From Myxococcales bacterium (GTDB lineage Bacteria; Myxococcota_A; Bradymonadia; UBA7976; UBA1532), in the NCBI GenBank assembly GCA_020633555.1, contig JACKDL010000028.1, forward strand, positions 6,831 to 70,830: a stretch of DNA of 64,000 bases, written 5' to 3'. The translations under genes were made by a program, and so were the position numbers. The notes beneath the pieces were generated by a model. That model was not told the DNA's origin and made no database searches. It was given only the letters and a program-made list of their open reading frames with translations. Below are positions 46,914 to 55,426 of this stretch, piece by piece. Numbering within the stretch: the stretch's first letter is position 1; the number at the start of each line of letters is the position of its first letter.

Positions 46914-49067
46914 GTGCGCACCCTCCTGCCCATCTTCCTGTGCTTGCTGGCGGCCCCCGCGTGGGCCGAGGACCCGTGGATCCGGGCCGCGGCCGAGGTG
47001 CGGGTGGGCGACGGGCTGGCGGCGTTGACCACGCTGGCGGGCCTGGCACCCGGCGACCCAGACCACCAGGCGGTGCACCGGCTGCTGACGGCGCGGGCCC
47101 GGCTGGCGCTGGGCGAGCCGGGGCTGGCGCGGCTGGCCCTGGCCGAGCCGCCGCCCGAGCCGCTGGCGGAGGTGCACGCGCTGCTGGCGCTGCGGGCCGC
47201 GGTGGAGGCGGGCGCGCCGCCGGACGAGGTGGCCGCGGTCGCCGCGCGCTGGGGGGCGGTGCCGGGGCTGGCGCCGCCGCTGCGGGTGGAAGCCGAGTAC
47301 CGCGGGGCGGTGGCCGCGGGGGTGGGGCAGGGGCCTACGTTGGCTCGGGCGACCCTGGAGGCGCTGGCGGATCACCCCGACGTGCCGGCGGTGCGAGCGC
47401 GGGCCATGGAGCGGCTGGCGCAGGCCGAGGGCGGGGCGGCGTGGGACCGGCGGCTGCTCATCGAGCACGGGCACACGGCGCCCGGGCGGCGCGCGGCCGA
47501 GCGGCTGGACCCGGCGACCCTGAGCGAGGCGGAGCGGGCCGAGCGGGCGCAGGCGCTGTTCAAGGCGCGGGCGTACACGCTTCAGCTCGCCACGGAGCGC
47601 GGGCTGTTTTCGGCGAAGGACCGGACGGTGCGGCAGCGGGCGCAACTACGCGCGTGCGTGGCGCTGCTGCGGCTGCGCGATGACGTACCCCAGGCCCTGA
47701 AGCACTGCGAGGCAGCCCGGCTCGGGCCCGACAAGGACGCCACGCAGGAAGCCCTGTACCAGCGCATCATCGCGCTGGGGCGGCTGGCGCGCTGGTCGCA
47801 GGCGGTGAAGGCGGTGGGGGCCTACCTGAGCACGCGGCCCTCGCGGTTCCGGCGCACGCGGGCGGGCTATCAGGTGGGGCGGCTGTGGCACCAGGCGGGG
47901 CAGTGGCGGCGGGCGGCGAAGGCCATCGCGGCGTTCGTGCGCACCCTGAAGACCGACCGCGAGACCTGGGCGTGGTTCGTGGGCTGGGCGTGGTACCGGG
48001 CCGGCGACTGCGAGAAGGCCGAGGCCGAGTTCGCCCCGCTGGTGGGCGAGCGCAACCTGTTGGTGGGCGCCAAGGCCTTGTATTGGAAGGCGAAATGTCA
48101 GATTCGTCGCAAGCAGGCGGCCGCGGCCCGCGCCACCCTGGCCACGCTGGCCGAGCGGGCGCCGCTGGGCTACTACGGCGCGCTGGGGGCGGCGCTGGCG
48201 GCGCAGCTGGGGGCCGAGCACCCGCTGGTGCGGCCGGCGGGCGCGCCCTTTGCGCCGCCGGCGGACGACCTGGACGCCCTGCGGGCGCCGGCGGGGCTGG
48301 AGGCGGCCCTGCGCACGGTGCGGCTGCGGGTGCGGGCGGGCTTCCCGGACCTGGCCTGGGAGGCGGCGGCGGCGCTGATCGAGGCGGAGCCGGCGCTGCG
48401 CGACCCCCTGGAGCGGCTGACGGAGCAGTTCGGCGAGCGCTGGGCGCGGCAGCCCCACAAGCGGCTGCCCTGGGACGAGGGGCTGCGGGGCCAGGACCCC
48501 GCGGCGGTGCGCGAGGCGCTGCCGCCGGCCTACCTGGCGCTGGCGCAGGCGGCGGGGCGGGCCGAGGGCGTGTCGCCGTGGTGGCTCATCGCCCACATGC
48601 TGCAGGAGAGCCGGTTCAAGGCCCGCGCGCGCAGCCACGCCGGGGCGCTGGGGCCCATGCAGGTGTTGCCGCGCACGGGGCTGCGCATCGCCGAGCGCGT
48701 CGGGTTCCCGGCGGGGGACTTCTTCGAGGACGAGCTGTACCGGCCGGGCGTGGCCCTGCGGCACGCGGCCTGGTACCTGGCGGCGCTGCGCCACGAGTTC
48801 CGGGGCAAGCTGACCCTGGCCATCGCGGCCTACAACGGCGGGCCGCGGCGGTTCGCCGAGCACGCGGCGGCCTTCGCGGGGCAGGACTACGATCTGATGG
48901 TCGAGGAGATCGGCGCCCACGAGAGCCGCAACTACCTGCGCAAGGTGAGCGACCACCTGATCCGCTACGCGGCGCTGTACGCCGACGACGCCGAGTACGC
49001 CGCGCTGCGCGACGCCATCGCCGAGCCGGGGGATGTGCCCGTGGCCCGCGGGGAGATCCGGTTTTGA
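46914..49067 (+). CDS. slt: Soluble lytic murein transglycosylase (Slt type)
   Basis: A 717-residue periplasmic enzyme with a signal ending APAWA. Residues ~25-530 are Ala/Arg/Leu-rich helix pairs, like the doughnut superhelix of Slt70. The C-terminal lysozyme-like domain has WWLIAHMLQESRFK with catalytic Glu565, SHAGALGPMQVLP and IAAYNGGPRR, the classic family 1 motifs. It cleaves peptidoglycan glycan strands with 1,6-anhydro product formation. It starts with GTG at 46914; the Shine-Dalgarno is poor. Its stop overlaps the TTG start of the GT51 gene, so degrading and polymerising enzymes are co-translated. Confidence 0.92.
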   Translation: MRTLLPIFLCLLAAPAWAEDPWIRAAAEVRVGDGLAALTTLAGLAPGDPDHQAVHRLLTARARLALGEPGLARLALAEPPPEPLAEVHALLALRAAVEAGAPPDEVAAVAARWGAVPGLAPPLRVEAEYRGAVAAGVGQGPTLARATLEALADHPDVPAVRARAMERLAQAEGGAAWDRRLLIEHGHTAPGRRAAERLDPATLSEAERAERAQALFKARAYTLQLATERGLFSAKDRTVRQRAQLRACVALLRLRDDVPQALKHCEAARLGPDKDATQEALYQRIIALGRLARWSQAVKAVGAYLSTRPSRFRRTRAGYQVGRLWHQAGQWRRAAKAIAAFVRTLKTDRETWAWFVGWAWYRAGDCEKAEAEFAPLVGERNLLVGAKALYWKAKCQIRRKQAAAARATLATLAERAPLGYYGALGAALAAQLGAEHPLVRPAGAPFAPPADDLDALRAPAGLEAALRTVRLRVRAGFPDLAWEAAAALIEAEPALRDPLERLTEQFGERWARQPHKRLPWDEGLRGQDPAAVREALPPAYLALAQAAGRAEGVSPWWLIAHMLQESRFKARARSHAGALGPMQVLPRTGLRIAERVGFPAGDFFEDELYRPGVALRHAAWYLAALRHEFRGKLTLAIAAYNGGPRRFAEHAAAFAGQDYDLMVEEIGAHESRNYLRKVSDHLIRYAALYADDAEYAALRDAIAEPGDVPVARGEIRF

Positions 49068-51328
49068 TCAAGCGCGGGGCGCTGATCGCGCTGGCGGCGT
49101 TGGGCGTGGCGGCCTGGGGGGTGGCTGAGGGGCTGCGGGCCTGGGCGCGGCACGAGGCCGCAGTGCAGCTTCGGGCGCAGGCGGCGGCCCGGGGGCTGGC
49201 GGTGACCTGGCAGGCGCTGCACGTGGAGCTGCGCGGGCGGGTGCAGGTGGACGGGCTGACCGTGCGCACCACGCGGGCGGTGCGGGGGCACCGGGCCGAC
49301 CTGACCGTGAAGCGGATCCGCGCCCAGGTGGGGCTGGCGGGGCTGACGCCCACGCTCGAGCGGCTGGACGTGCACGGGGTGGACGGGACGGTCCAAGAGG
49401 CGGCCGAGGCAGGCGGGGCGGCGTCGGCGGGGAAGGACCTTGGCGCCCGAGAGTGGCCGCTGGACCTGACCGACGTGACGGTGACGGTGGAGAGCCACGG
49501 CCTGGCCGGGCAGGTACACGTCCCACGGATCACCCTGAGCGATGGCAGCGGGGGCGAGGCGCTCGTGGGCGAGGTGGTGCTGGACCTGCACGGCCAAGGG
49601 GGCCGGCTGAGCGGCCGCGGCGCTTTGGAGGCCCGGCGCGGGCCCGAGGGCTGGCAGGCCCAACTCACGGCGCCCCAGCGGGTGGCCGTGGCGGCGCGGG
49701 GCGTGAGCGCCCAGGTGCGGCGCCTGGCCTGGGCCGACCAGCGGCTGATGTTGGGGGACGTGACGGCCGAGCGAGACGGCTGGTCGGGGACGGCGGACGA
49801 GGTGGTCTGGCACGCTGGACGGCTGACGGTGCGCCAGGCGCAGGTGGCCGTGCCCGAGGGGCCGACGGTGACGCTGGAGGCCGCCGCCGTGGATCCGGCG
49901 GGGCCCATCACCGCCCGGGGCCGGCTGGGCGAGGGGACCTTCGACGTCGCCGCCGACACCTGGCCGCACCCGACCTTCGTGGCCGTCGAGCTGGACCGGC
50001 TGCCGCTGGAGGGCGCCTGGGTGGGCCAGCCGGCGTGGCAGGCGCAGGCCAGCGGGGCCTTGCTGCTGGGCGCCGACGGGCCGCTGGGGCGGACGTGGCC
50101 GCTGACGGTGGTGGCGGACGGCGCGCTGGACGCCTTGGACGGGCAGCACCCGCTGCTGGGGCCCGAGCCCCTGACGGACCTGGGCGGCCACCTGGCGCTG
50201 GACGCGGTGGTGGCCCCGGGGTCGGTGGCGGTGACGTCCGCGGTGGCCCGGCGCGGCGGGCTGACGGTGCGGGCCCGCGGGGGGTTCGTGGACGACGCGC
50301 TGGGCGGCACGGTGGCCTTCGAGGCGGCGGTGGATCCGGTCGACTGCCAGGCCGCGGTGGACGCGGTGCCGGCGAGCGTGCTGGGCCCCTGGCAGGGTCT
50401 GACCGCCGAGGGCACCTGGCGGCCGCAGGTGGCGGCCACCATCCCGCTGGGGCGCCCGCTGGACGTGGACGTGAAGATCCGCGGGGTCACCCGGCGCTGC
50501 ACGTTCACCGGCATGCGGGCGACGCGCGGGCCCGACCCCGACGTGCAAGTGGGCGATTCGCCTGCGGATCTGAGCGACGTGACGTGGTTGAACCAGCCCT
50601 TCCGCTTCCGGGTGCGCGCGGGCCTGGACGAGGGCGTGGAGCGCTGGGTGGGGCCCGGGGTGGACTGGGTGGAGCTGGCGCACCTGCCCGGCTACGTGGG
50701 GGGCGCGGCGTACCTGACCGAGGAGATGAACTTCTGGCGCGGGGGGGCCATCAGCCCGGGGCTCATCGGGCGGGCGGTGGCCACCAACCTGGCGGCGGGG
50801 CGCTTCGTGTACGGGGGCAGCACGGTGACCCAGCAGCTCGTGAAGAACCTGTTCTTCGCGCGGGACAAGACCCTGCTGCGCAAGATCCGCGAGGGCTTCG
50901 TGGCGGCCCGGGTCACCGACGCGGTGCCCAAGGCGCGCATCCTGGCGCTGTACCTGAACTGCATTGAGTTCGGGCCCAACGTGTACGGGGTGGGGGCGGC
51001 GGCGCGGTACTACTTCGGCAAGCCGGCGGTGTCGCTCACCGTGCGCGAGGCCATCTTCCTGGCCATGCTGAAGCCGGCCCCGCTGCGGGGCGCCTGGTAC
51101 AAGCGCAAGGGCAGCGAGCCCGACTTCCCCTGGTGGCGCGGGCGGGTGGTGCAGGTGGCCGACCGGCTGCTGGAGGCGGGCCTGATCAGCCACGAGAAGC
51201 GCGACGCAGCGCTCGCCGGCGGGCCGCTGCGCTGGGTGGACGGGCGCTACGTGGGGCAGCTCGGGGGGCCCGCGGCGCCACCCGGTGAGCCGTCGGGCGG
51301 TGACCCCAGCGCGGCCGAGGGCGGGTGA
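49064..51328 (+). CDS. AsmA-like / glycosyltransferase 51 (peptidoglycan polymerase) fusion
   Basis: A 754-residue inner-membrane protein. An N-terminal anchor (GALIALAALGVAAWGVAEGL) leads to ~480 residues of beta-rich AsmA/DUF-like sequence (VTWQALHVELRGRVQVDGLTV). A GT51 domain follows at ~530-700: EEMNFWRGGAISPGLI with Glu553 as the probable catalytic residue, GGSTVTQQLVKNLFF, RKIREGFVAAR, and YLNCIEFGPNVYGVGAAARYYFGK. GT51 enzymes polymerise lipid II. No transpeptidase domain is present. The usual ED-x-x-F-x-x-H-x-G reads EEMNFWRGGA, so the His is missing. It starts at TTG 49064, overlapping the slt stop (TTGA), with GGGGAG seven bases upstream; no ATG fits. Confidence 0.88.
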   Translation: MIKRGALIALAALGVAAWGVAEGLRAWARHEAAVQLRAQAAARGLAVTWQALHVELRGRVQVDGLTVRTTRAVRGHRADLTVKRIRAQVGLAGLTPTLERLDVHGVDGTVQEAAEAGGAASAGKDLGAREWPLDLTDVTVTVESHGLAGQVHVPRITLSDGSGGEALVGEVVLDLHGQGGRLSGRGALEARRGPEGWQAQLTAPQRVAVAARGVSAQVRRLAWADQRLMLGDVTAERDGWSGTADEVVWHAGRLTVRQAQVAVPEGPTVTLEAAAVDPAGPITARGRLGEGTFDVAADTWPHPTFVAVELDRLPLEGAWVGQPAWQAQASGALLLGADGPLGRTWPLTVVADGALDALDGQHPLLGPEPLTDLGGHLALDAVVAPGSVAVTSAVARRGGLTVRARGGFVDDALGGTVAFEAAVDPVDCQAAVDAVPASVLGPWQGLTAEGTWRPQVAATIPLGRPLDVDVKIRGVTRRCTFTGMRATRGPDPDVQVGDSPADLSDVTWLNQPFRFRVRAGLDEGVERWVGPGVDWVELAHLPGYVGGAAYLTEEMNFWRGGAISPGLIGRAVATNLAAGRFVYGGSTVTQQLVKNLFFARDKTLLRKIREGFVAARVTDAVPKARILALYLNCIEFGPNVYGVGAAARYYFGKPAVSLTVREAIFLAMLKPAPLRGAWYKRKGSEPDFPWWRGRVVQVADRLLEAGLISHEKRDAALAGGPLRWVDGRYVGQLGGPAAPPGEPSGGDPSAAEGG

Positions 51329-51399
51329 CCGGGGCCCGGGGCTTCACCCCCGCCTGCGCCTGACCGATGGTCGCGGCGTTCTTCACTTGGGAGCGCGCC

Positions 51400-51891
51400 A
51401 TGACCGACCGTCCCTTCCGCGTCCTCGGCATCCAGCAGGTGGCCCTTGGCGGCCTGGACAAGGGGCGCCTGCGCCACTTCTGGGTGGATCTGCTGGGTCT
51501 GAAGCTCAGCCACGACTTCCAGAGCGCGCGCGAGAACGTGGACGAGGACGTCTGCGTAGCGGGGCGGGGGCCCTTCGCCGTCGAGGTGGATCTGATGCAG
51601 CCCATCGATCCCGAGGGGCGGCCGAAGGTGCACCATCCCGCGCTCAACCACATCGGGGTGTGGATCGACGACCTGCCGGCGGCGGTGGCGTGGCTGGGCG
51701 AGCAGGGCGTGCGCTTCACGCCGGGCGGCATCCGCAAGGGGGCCAGCGGGTTCGACATCACCTTCGTGCACCCGAAGGGCGACGCCGAGCGGCCCATCGG
51801 CGGCGAGGGCGTGCTCATCGAGCTGGTGCAGGCGCCGCCGGCGGTGATCGCGGCCTTCGACGCGCTGGCCGATGACGTGCCGCTGGCTTGA
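51400..51891 (+). CDS. VOC (glyoxalase/bleomycin resistance) family protein
   Basis: A 163-residue soluble protein with two beta-alpha-beta-beta-beta modules: FRVLGIQQVALGGLDKGRLRHFW and LNHIGVWIDDLPAAVAWLGEQG. Candidate metal ligands are the His in NHIG and the Glu in VEVDLMQ and LIELVQ. VOC enzymes use a divalent metal for isomerisation, glyoxalase or dioxygenase chemistry; the substrate is unknown. The ATG at 51400 is chosen over 51367 because GGGAG lies nine bases before it and the fold starts within six residues. Confidence 0.87.
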   Translation: MTDRPFRVLGIQQVALGGLDKGRLRHFWVDLLGLKLSHDFQSARENVDEDVCVAGRGPFAVEVDLMQPIDPEGRPKVHHPALNHIGVWIDDLPAAVAWLGEQGVRFTPGGIRKGASGFDITFVHPKGDAERPIGGEGVLIELVQAPPAVIAAFDALADDVPLA

Positions 51892-51992
51892 GGCTCGCCC
51901 TTGCTCGGGCCCGGCCTGAGCCCCGCTTGAGCCCCGCCCCCTGGGGTGGCACCCTGCCGGGACCCACCCCGCTCGACCGCCCGGAGCTGCCC

Positions 51993-53096
51993 ATGCGTGC
52001 CCTGATCCTGCTGTGCGCCCTGTCTTGCCTCGTCGCCGCGCCGGCCCTCGCCGACGGCGACACGGCGGCCCTGCAGCTCTGGCCCGTGCACAAGGACGGG
52101 CAGATGGGCTTCATGAACCGCGCGGGCGAGCTGGCCATCCCGGCGCGCTACGACGACGTGAACCCGTTCCACGAGGGGTTGGCGCGGGTGAAGGTGGGCC
52201 AGACCTTCACCAGCTACGGGGCCATCACCGGCGGCACCTACGGCTACATCGACCCCAAGGGCGAGTGGGTGATCAAGGCCGAGTACGACTGGGCCCACGA
52301 CTTCCACGAGGGGCTGGCCCTGGTGAAGCGCGACAAGAAGCGCATGTACATCGACCGCACGGGCAAGGTGGTGATCCCGGGCGACTTCCACCGCGCCGAG
52401 GACTTCCACGGGGGGTTCGCGGGGGTGGAGCTGCGCCGCGACCAGTGGGCCTACATCGACAAGCAGGGCAAGATCGCCTTCCACCTGCCCGCAGGGGCCG
52501 ACAACAGCGATCCAGCCCGCTTCAGCGAGGGCTACGTGGTGGTGCAGTTCCGCCGCAGCAAGCAGGACCGCGGGAGCTGGGTCTTCGACACGCAGGGCAA
52601 CAAGGTGCTGGAGATCCCCCACGCCATCGCCCGGGACGTGAAGGCGGGGCTCATCGCCGTGCGCGACCACACGAAGTCGCGCTGGGGCTTCATGGATCTG
52701 TCGGGCAAGTGGGTGCTGCCGGCGCTGTACAAGTTCGCCTGGAGCTTCGAAGGGGGCCGCGCGCAGGTCACCCTGGAGGACGGGCAGGTGGCCTTCATCG
52801 ACAAGGCGGGGAAGATCCTGCTGCGCTCACCCTTCACCCGGGTGGGGCTGTTCCACGAGGGGCTGGCCAAGGTGGACGACGAGGGCGAGCGGGTCGCCTA
52901 CATGGACGAGCAGGGCAAGCTGACCGTGCCCTTCGGCCGCTGGGTGGATCCGCAGAACAGCATGTCGAGCTTCACCGGCGGGCTGGCGCTGGTGCGTGAG
53001 CGCAAGGACAAGGACATCTTCGAGGGCTACATCGATCGGGCCGGCACCGTGGTGTGGGCGCCGACGCCCACGAAGTGGAAGCCCGCGAAGCGATAG
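51993..53096 (+). CDS. Secreted WG-repeat protein
   Basis: 367 residues with a signal peptide ending ALA-DGDT. The mature part is about seven to eight WG-type beta repeats, each with a pattern like GYIDPKGEWVIKAEYDWAHDFHEGLALVK. Examples are GFMNRAGELAIPARYD, MYIDRTGKVVIPGDF, AYIDKQGKIAF, GFMDLSGKWVLPALY and AFIDKAGKILL. WG repeats form beta structures of unknown role, often in secreted or surface proteins. The ATG at 51993 has GGAG upstream. It converges with the von Willebrand protein gene across 9 bp. Confidence 0.9.
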   Translation: MRALILLCALSCLVAAPALADGDTAALQLWPVHKDGQMGFMNRAGELAIPARYDDVNPFHEGLARVKVGQTFTSYGAITGGTYGYIDPKGEWVIKAEYDWAHDFHEGLALVKRDKKRMYIDRTGKVVIPGDFHRAEDFHGGFAGVELRRDQWAYIDKQGKIAFHLPAGADNSDPARFSEGYVVVQFRRSKQDRGSWVFDTQGNKVLEIPHAIARDVKAGLIAVRDHTKSRWGFMDLSGKWVLPALYKFAWSFEGGRAQVTLEDGQVAFIDKAGKILLRSPFTRVGLFHEGLAKVDDEGERVAYMDEQGKLTVPFGRWVDPQNSMSSFTGGLALVRERKDKDIFEGYIDRAGTVVWAPTPTKWKPAKR

Positions 53097-53105
53097 GCCG
53101 GCCCG

Positions 53106-54878
53106 CTACCCGCCGGCGTGGGGGTCGTAGGCCTGATCCGCGACGGCGGCCTTCACCTCGCGGCGGTCGAGCCAGCGCACCTTGGCCGCCCCCACCGCCA
53201 CCGTCTGGCCCCGGCGCAGGGGCGTCGCGTCGTCGCCCAGGGCCACCTGCCTGCGCCAGTCCGAGGGGCGGCTGACAGCCACGGCCTGGCCGTCGGGCAG
53301 CGCCAGGCGCACGGCCGGTCGCCGCCGCAGCACGCCGCCCACCCGTACGCCGTGCACGTAGCGCTCGCCCTCCACCCGCAGCTCGGCCACGAAGCCGTAG
53401 GGCCGCAGCGCCAGCAGCAGCGCCAGCAGCGCTGCGGCGGCGGCGAGCGCCCAGGGTGCCACGGAAGCCTCGGGGGTGGGCGCCGGGGGCGGCGGGGTCG
53501 ACCAGATGCCCGGGTCGAGGCGCAGGGGCACGCGTACGGTCACGGGGCCGTCGGCCAGGGCGCGCACAATGTCGCGGGGGCTGTAGAGCCGAGCCAGATC
53601 GGTGGGGGTGGTGGTGAAGGACCGCTCGGCCACCGCCCGGCTGAGGGTGAGCGCGCCCGCGGGCAGCGTGACCTCGACCGTGACCTGGCCGGTGAGGCCC
53701 TGCGCCACCCGGCGCCGGTCGGCCTGGGGGCTGAGCTGGGGCGGCACCACCAGCGACAGGGCCTGGGCGCGGGGGCCGCCCGCGTCGGGGGCCAGCGGGC
53801 CCAGGGAGGGGCCGGGGGAGACGGCGGCGGTGACGGCGCCGGCGGGGGCCGCCAGCCCTTCAAAGCCGAGCGCAGGCTGCACGGCGAGCTGGGCCACCCG
53901 GACCTGCGCGGCGCGGCGGCAGTCGCCCAGGTCGCCCGACACGCTCAGGTGGCCGGCGGGGGCCACCAGCTCGAACCACGCGGTCAGGGTGTGGGCGGCG
54001 CGGGGATCGGCGCCTGCGCCCGTGAGCCGCCCGTCGGGCTGCAGGGTGAGCGGGCGGCCGGCGGCGTGGGCCGGGTTGGGATCGCAGCGCACGGCGCGCG
54101 GATCGGGGGTGGGCGCCTGCGCCGGGCGGAGCTGCACGCTGTCGGCGCCCAGCGGGCGCACCAGCAGGGGCGTCCAGTCGGGGCGGCGGCGGGCCAGGGC
54201 CTGGCGCAGGTGTGCGAAGGCGGGGGCGTCATCGGGATCGCCCAGCATCAGGTACACCGCCAGGCCGCGCCGGCCACGGTAGGGCACCTTCCAGAACCCG
54301 CCCGCGCCGCCCATACGTTGGGGCAGGCCCACGGCGCCGCCGGCGCGCAGGGGCGCGGGCGTGTCGGCCAGGATCCGCGCCTGAAGGGCCGCGGGATCGC
54401 CCGGGGGCAGGGCCAGGTCCACCCGGCCGTCGAAGCGGGCCAGCGTGGGGGCCAGCCACACGCGGTGCAGGGGCAGCTCGGCCAGGGTGGCGTAGAAGGA
54501 CTCGGTGGCGCCCTCGGTGCCGCCGCCGGCGCCGAAGGGATCGGCGAAATTGTCGGTGATGAGCACCGTGGCGCGGGCGCCGCGGGTGGCCACGCGGGCG
54601 GCGGCGGCCAGCAGGGTGGTCTGCCCATACTCGGGCTGTGCCGACCAGGCGGGCCAGGGGTGCCAGGTGGGCCGGTCGGCCTGGGCGTCGGCCACGAAGA
54701 CCTTGGCGTCGCCCGGCAGCCCCGCGGCGTCACCGGCGGCCAGCACGTCGGTCACCAGGGCCTGCAGGGCGCCGGTGGCGTGGTAGCCGCGCATGCTGCC
54801 CGAGCCGTCCACGGCCACCCGCAGGGGCTGGGCGTGCGCCAGGCCGACCAGCAGGAGGGGCAGCAGGCCGGGCAGCAG
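53106..54878 (-). CDS. Membrane-anchored von Willebrand A-like protein (start codon uncertain)
   Basis: About 590 residues. After a hydrophobic lead (LPGLLPLLLVGLAHA) comes a vWA domain with the metal site DGSGSM (Asp24, Ser26, Ser28) and ATVLITDNFADP. Long beta segments follow (~200-440). A membrane helix (WALAAAAALLALLLAL) and a small beta domain (VRVGGVLRRRPAVRLALPDGQ) close the protein. vWA domains mediate metal-dependent protein binding. No ATG, GTG or TTG exists in frame near the signal sequence; the nearest lie hundreds of bases upstream, inside the preceding gene. I therefore place the start at CTG 54878 as the best guess. It follows the small secreted-protein gene by 14 bp, so coupling is likely. 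Confidence 0.65.
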   Translation of the reverse strand: MLPGLLPLLLVGLAHAQPLRVAVDGSGSMRGYHATGALQALVTDVLAAGDAAGLPGDAKVFVADAQADRPTWHPWPAWSAQPEYGQTTLLAAAARVATRGARATVLITDNFADPFGAGGGTEGATESFYATLAELPLHRVWLAPTLARFDGRVDLALPPGDPAALQARILADTPAPLRAGGAVGLPQRMGGAGGFWKVPYRGRRGLAVYLMLGDPDDAPAFAHLRQALARRRPDWTPLLVRPLGADSVQLRPAQAPTPDPRAVRCDPNPAHAAGRPLTLQPDGRLTGAGADPRAAHTLTAWFELVAPAGHLSVSGDLGDCRRAAQVRVAQLAVQPALGFEGLAAPAGAVTAAVSPGPSLGPLAPDAGGPRAQALSLVVPPQLSPQADRRRVAQGLTGQVTVEVTLPAGALTLSRAVAERSFTTTPTDLARLYSPRDIVRALADGPVTVRVPLRLDPGIWSTPPPPAPTPEASVAPWALAAAAALLALLLALRPYGFVAELRVEGERYVHGVRVGGVLRRRPAVRLALPDGQAVAVSRPSDWRRQVALGDDATPLRRGQTVAVGAAKVRWLDRREVKAAVADQAYDPHAGG

Positions 54879-54892
54879 GCGGGGCGGCCGCG

Positions 54893-55357
54893 CTACAGGG
54901 AGCCGATGTTGATCAGCGTGGGCGCCCCACCGTCCGCGGGGAAGAACACGTGCAGCGGCGCCGGGCGGCCCGCGATGCCCGCCTTCTTCTCGACGAAGTA
55001 CTTGTCGGTGCGGCCCTTCTCGGCGGTCTCCTTGAAGCCCACGGTCACCGTGTTGCCCTTGTGCACCTCGAAGATCTTCGCGGGCACCTGGTAGAACTTC
55101 GCCCCGTCGCAGGCCTTCTTGTAGCTGTAGCGCTTCACGTTCGGCGGCAGGTCCTTGCCGTCGGCCGACTTCATGCTCTTGTGCAGCAGCGGGAGCACCG
55201 CCTGGAGGCGCTTGCCCTCGTCCTCGATCCGGGCGGCGTTCAGGAACTGCGTGATGATCTCCACCGCCTTCGCCTCGGGCGGGATCTTCTCGATGGCCTG
55301 GGCGGGGCTGGCGAGGGCCATGAGGGCGGCGGCGGACAGGGCGAGCAGCAGACGCAT
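54893..55357 (-). CDS. Small secreted protein of unknown family
   Basis: 154 residues with a strong signal peptide (LLALSAAALMALASPAQA). The mature part is basic (KKACDGAKFYQVPAKIFEVHKG, then KETAEKGRTDKYFVEKKAG) with an alternating strand pattern and one Cys. It resembles small cystatin/NTF2-like periplasmic domains, but I cannot name the family. The ATG at 55357 is preferred (GGAGGTCACC upstream) over 55375. It is followed by the vWA gene. Confidence 0.7.
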   Translation of the reverse strand: MRLLLALSAAALMALASPAQAIEKIPPEAKAVEIITQFLNAARIEDEGKRLQAVLPLLHKSMKSADGKDLPPNVKRYSYKKACDGAKFYQVPAKIFEVHKGNTVTVGFKETAEKGRTDKYFVEKKAGIAGRPAPLHVFFPADGGAPTLINIGSL

Positions 55358-55426
55358 GGTGACCTCCGGGGTCATGGGGTTGCGAGCGACGGGTTTCGCC
55401 GGGGTTCCTGGGGCAGTGTCGGCTGA

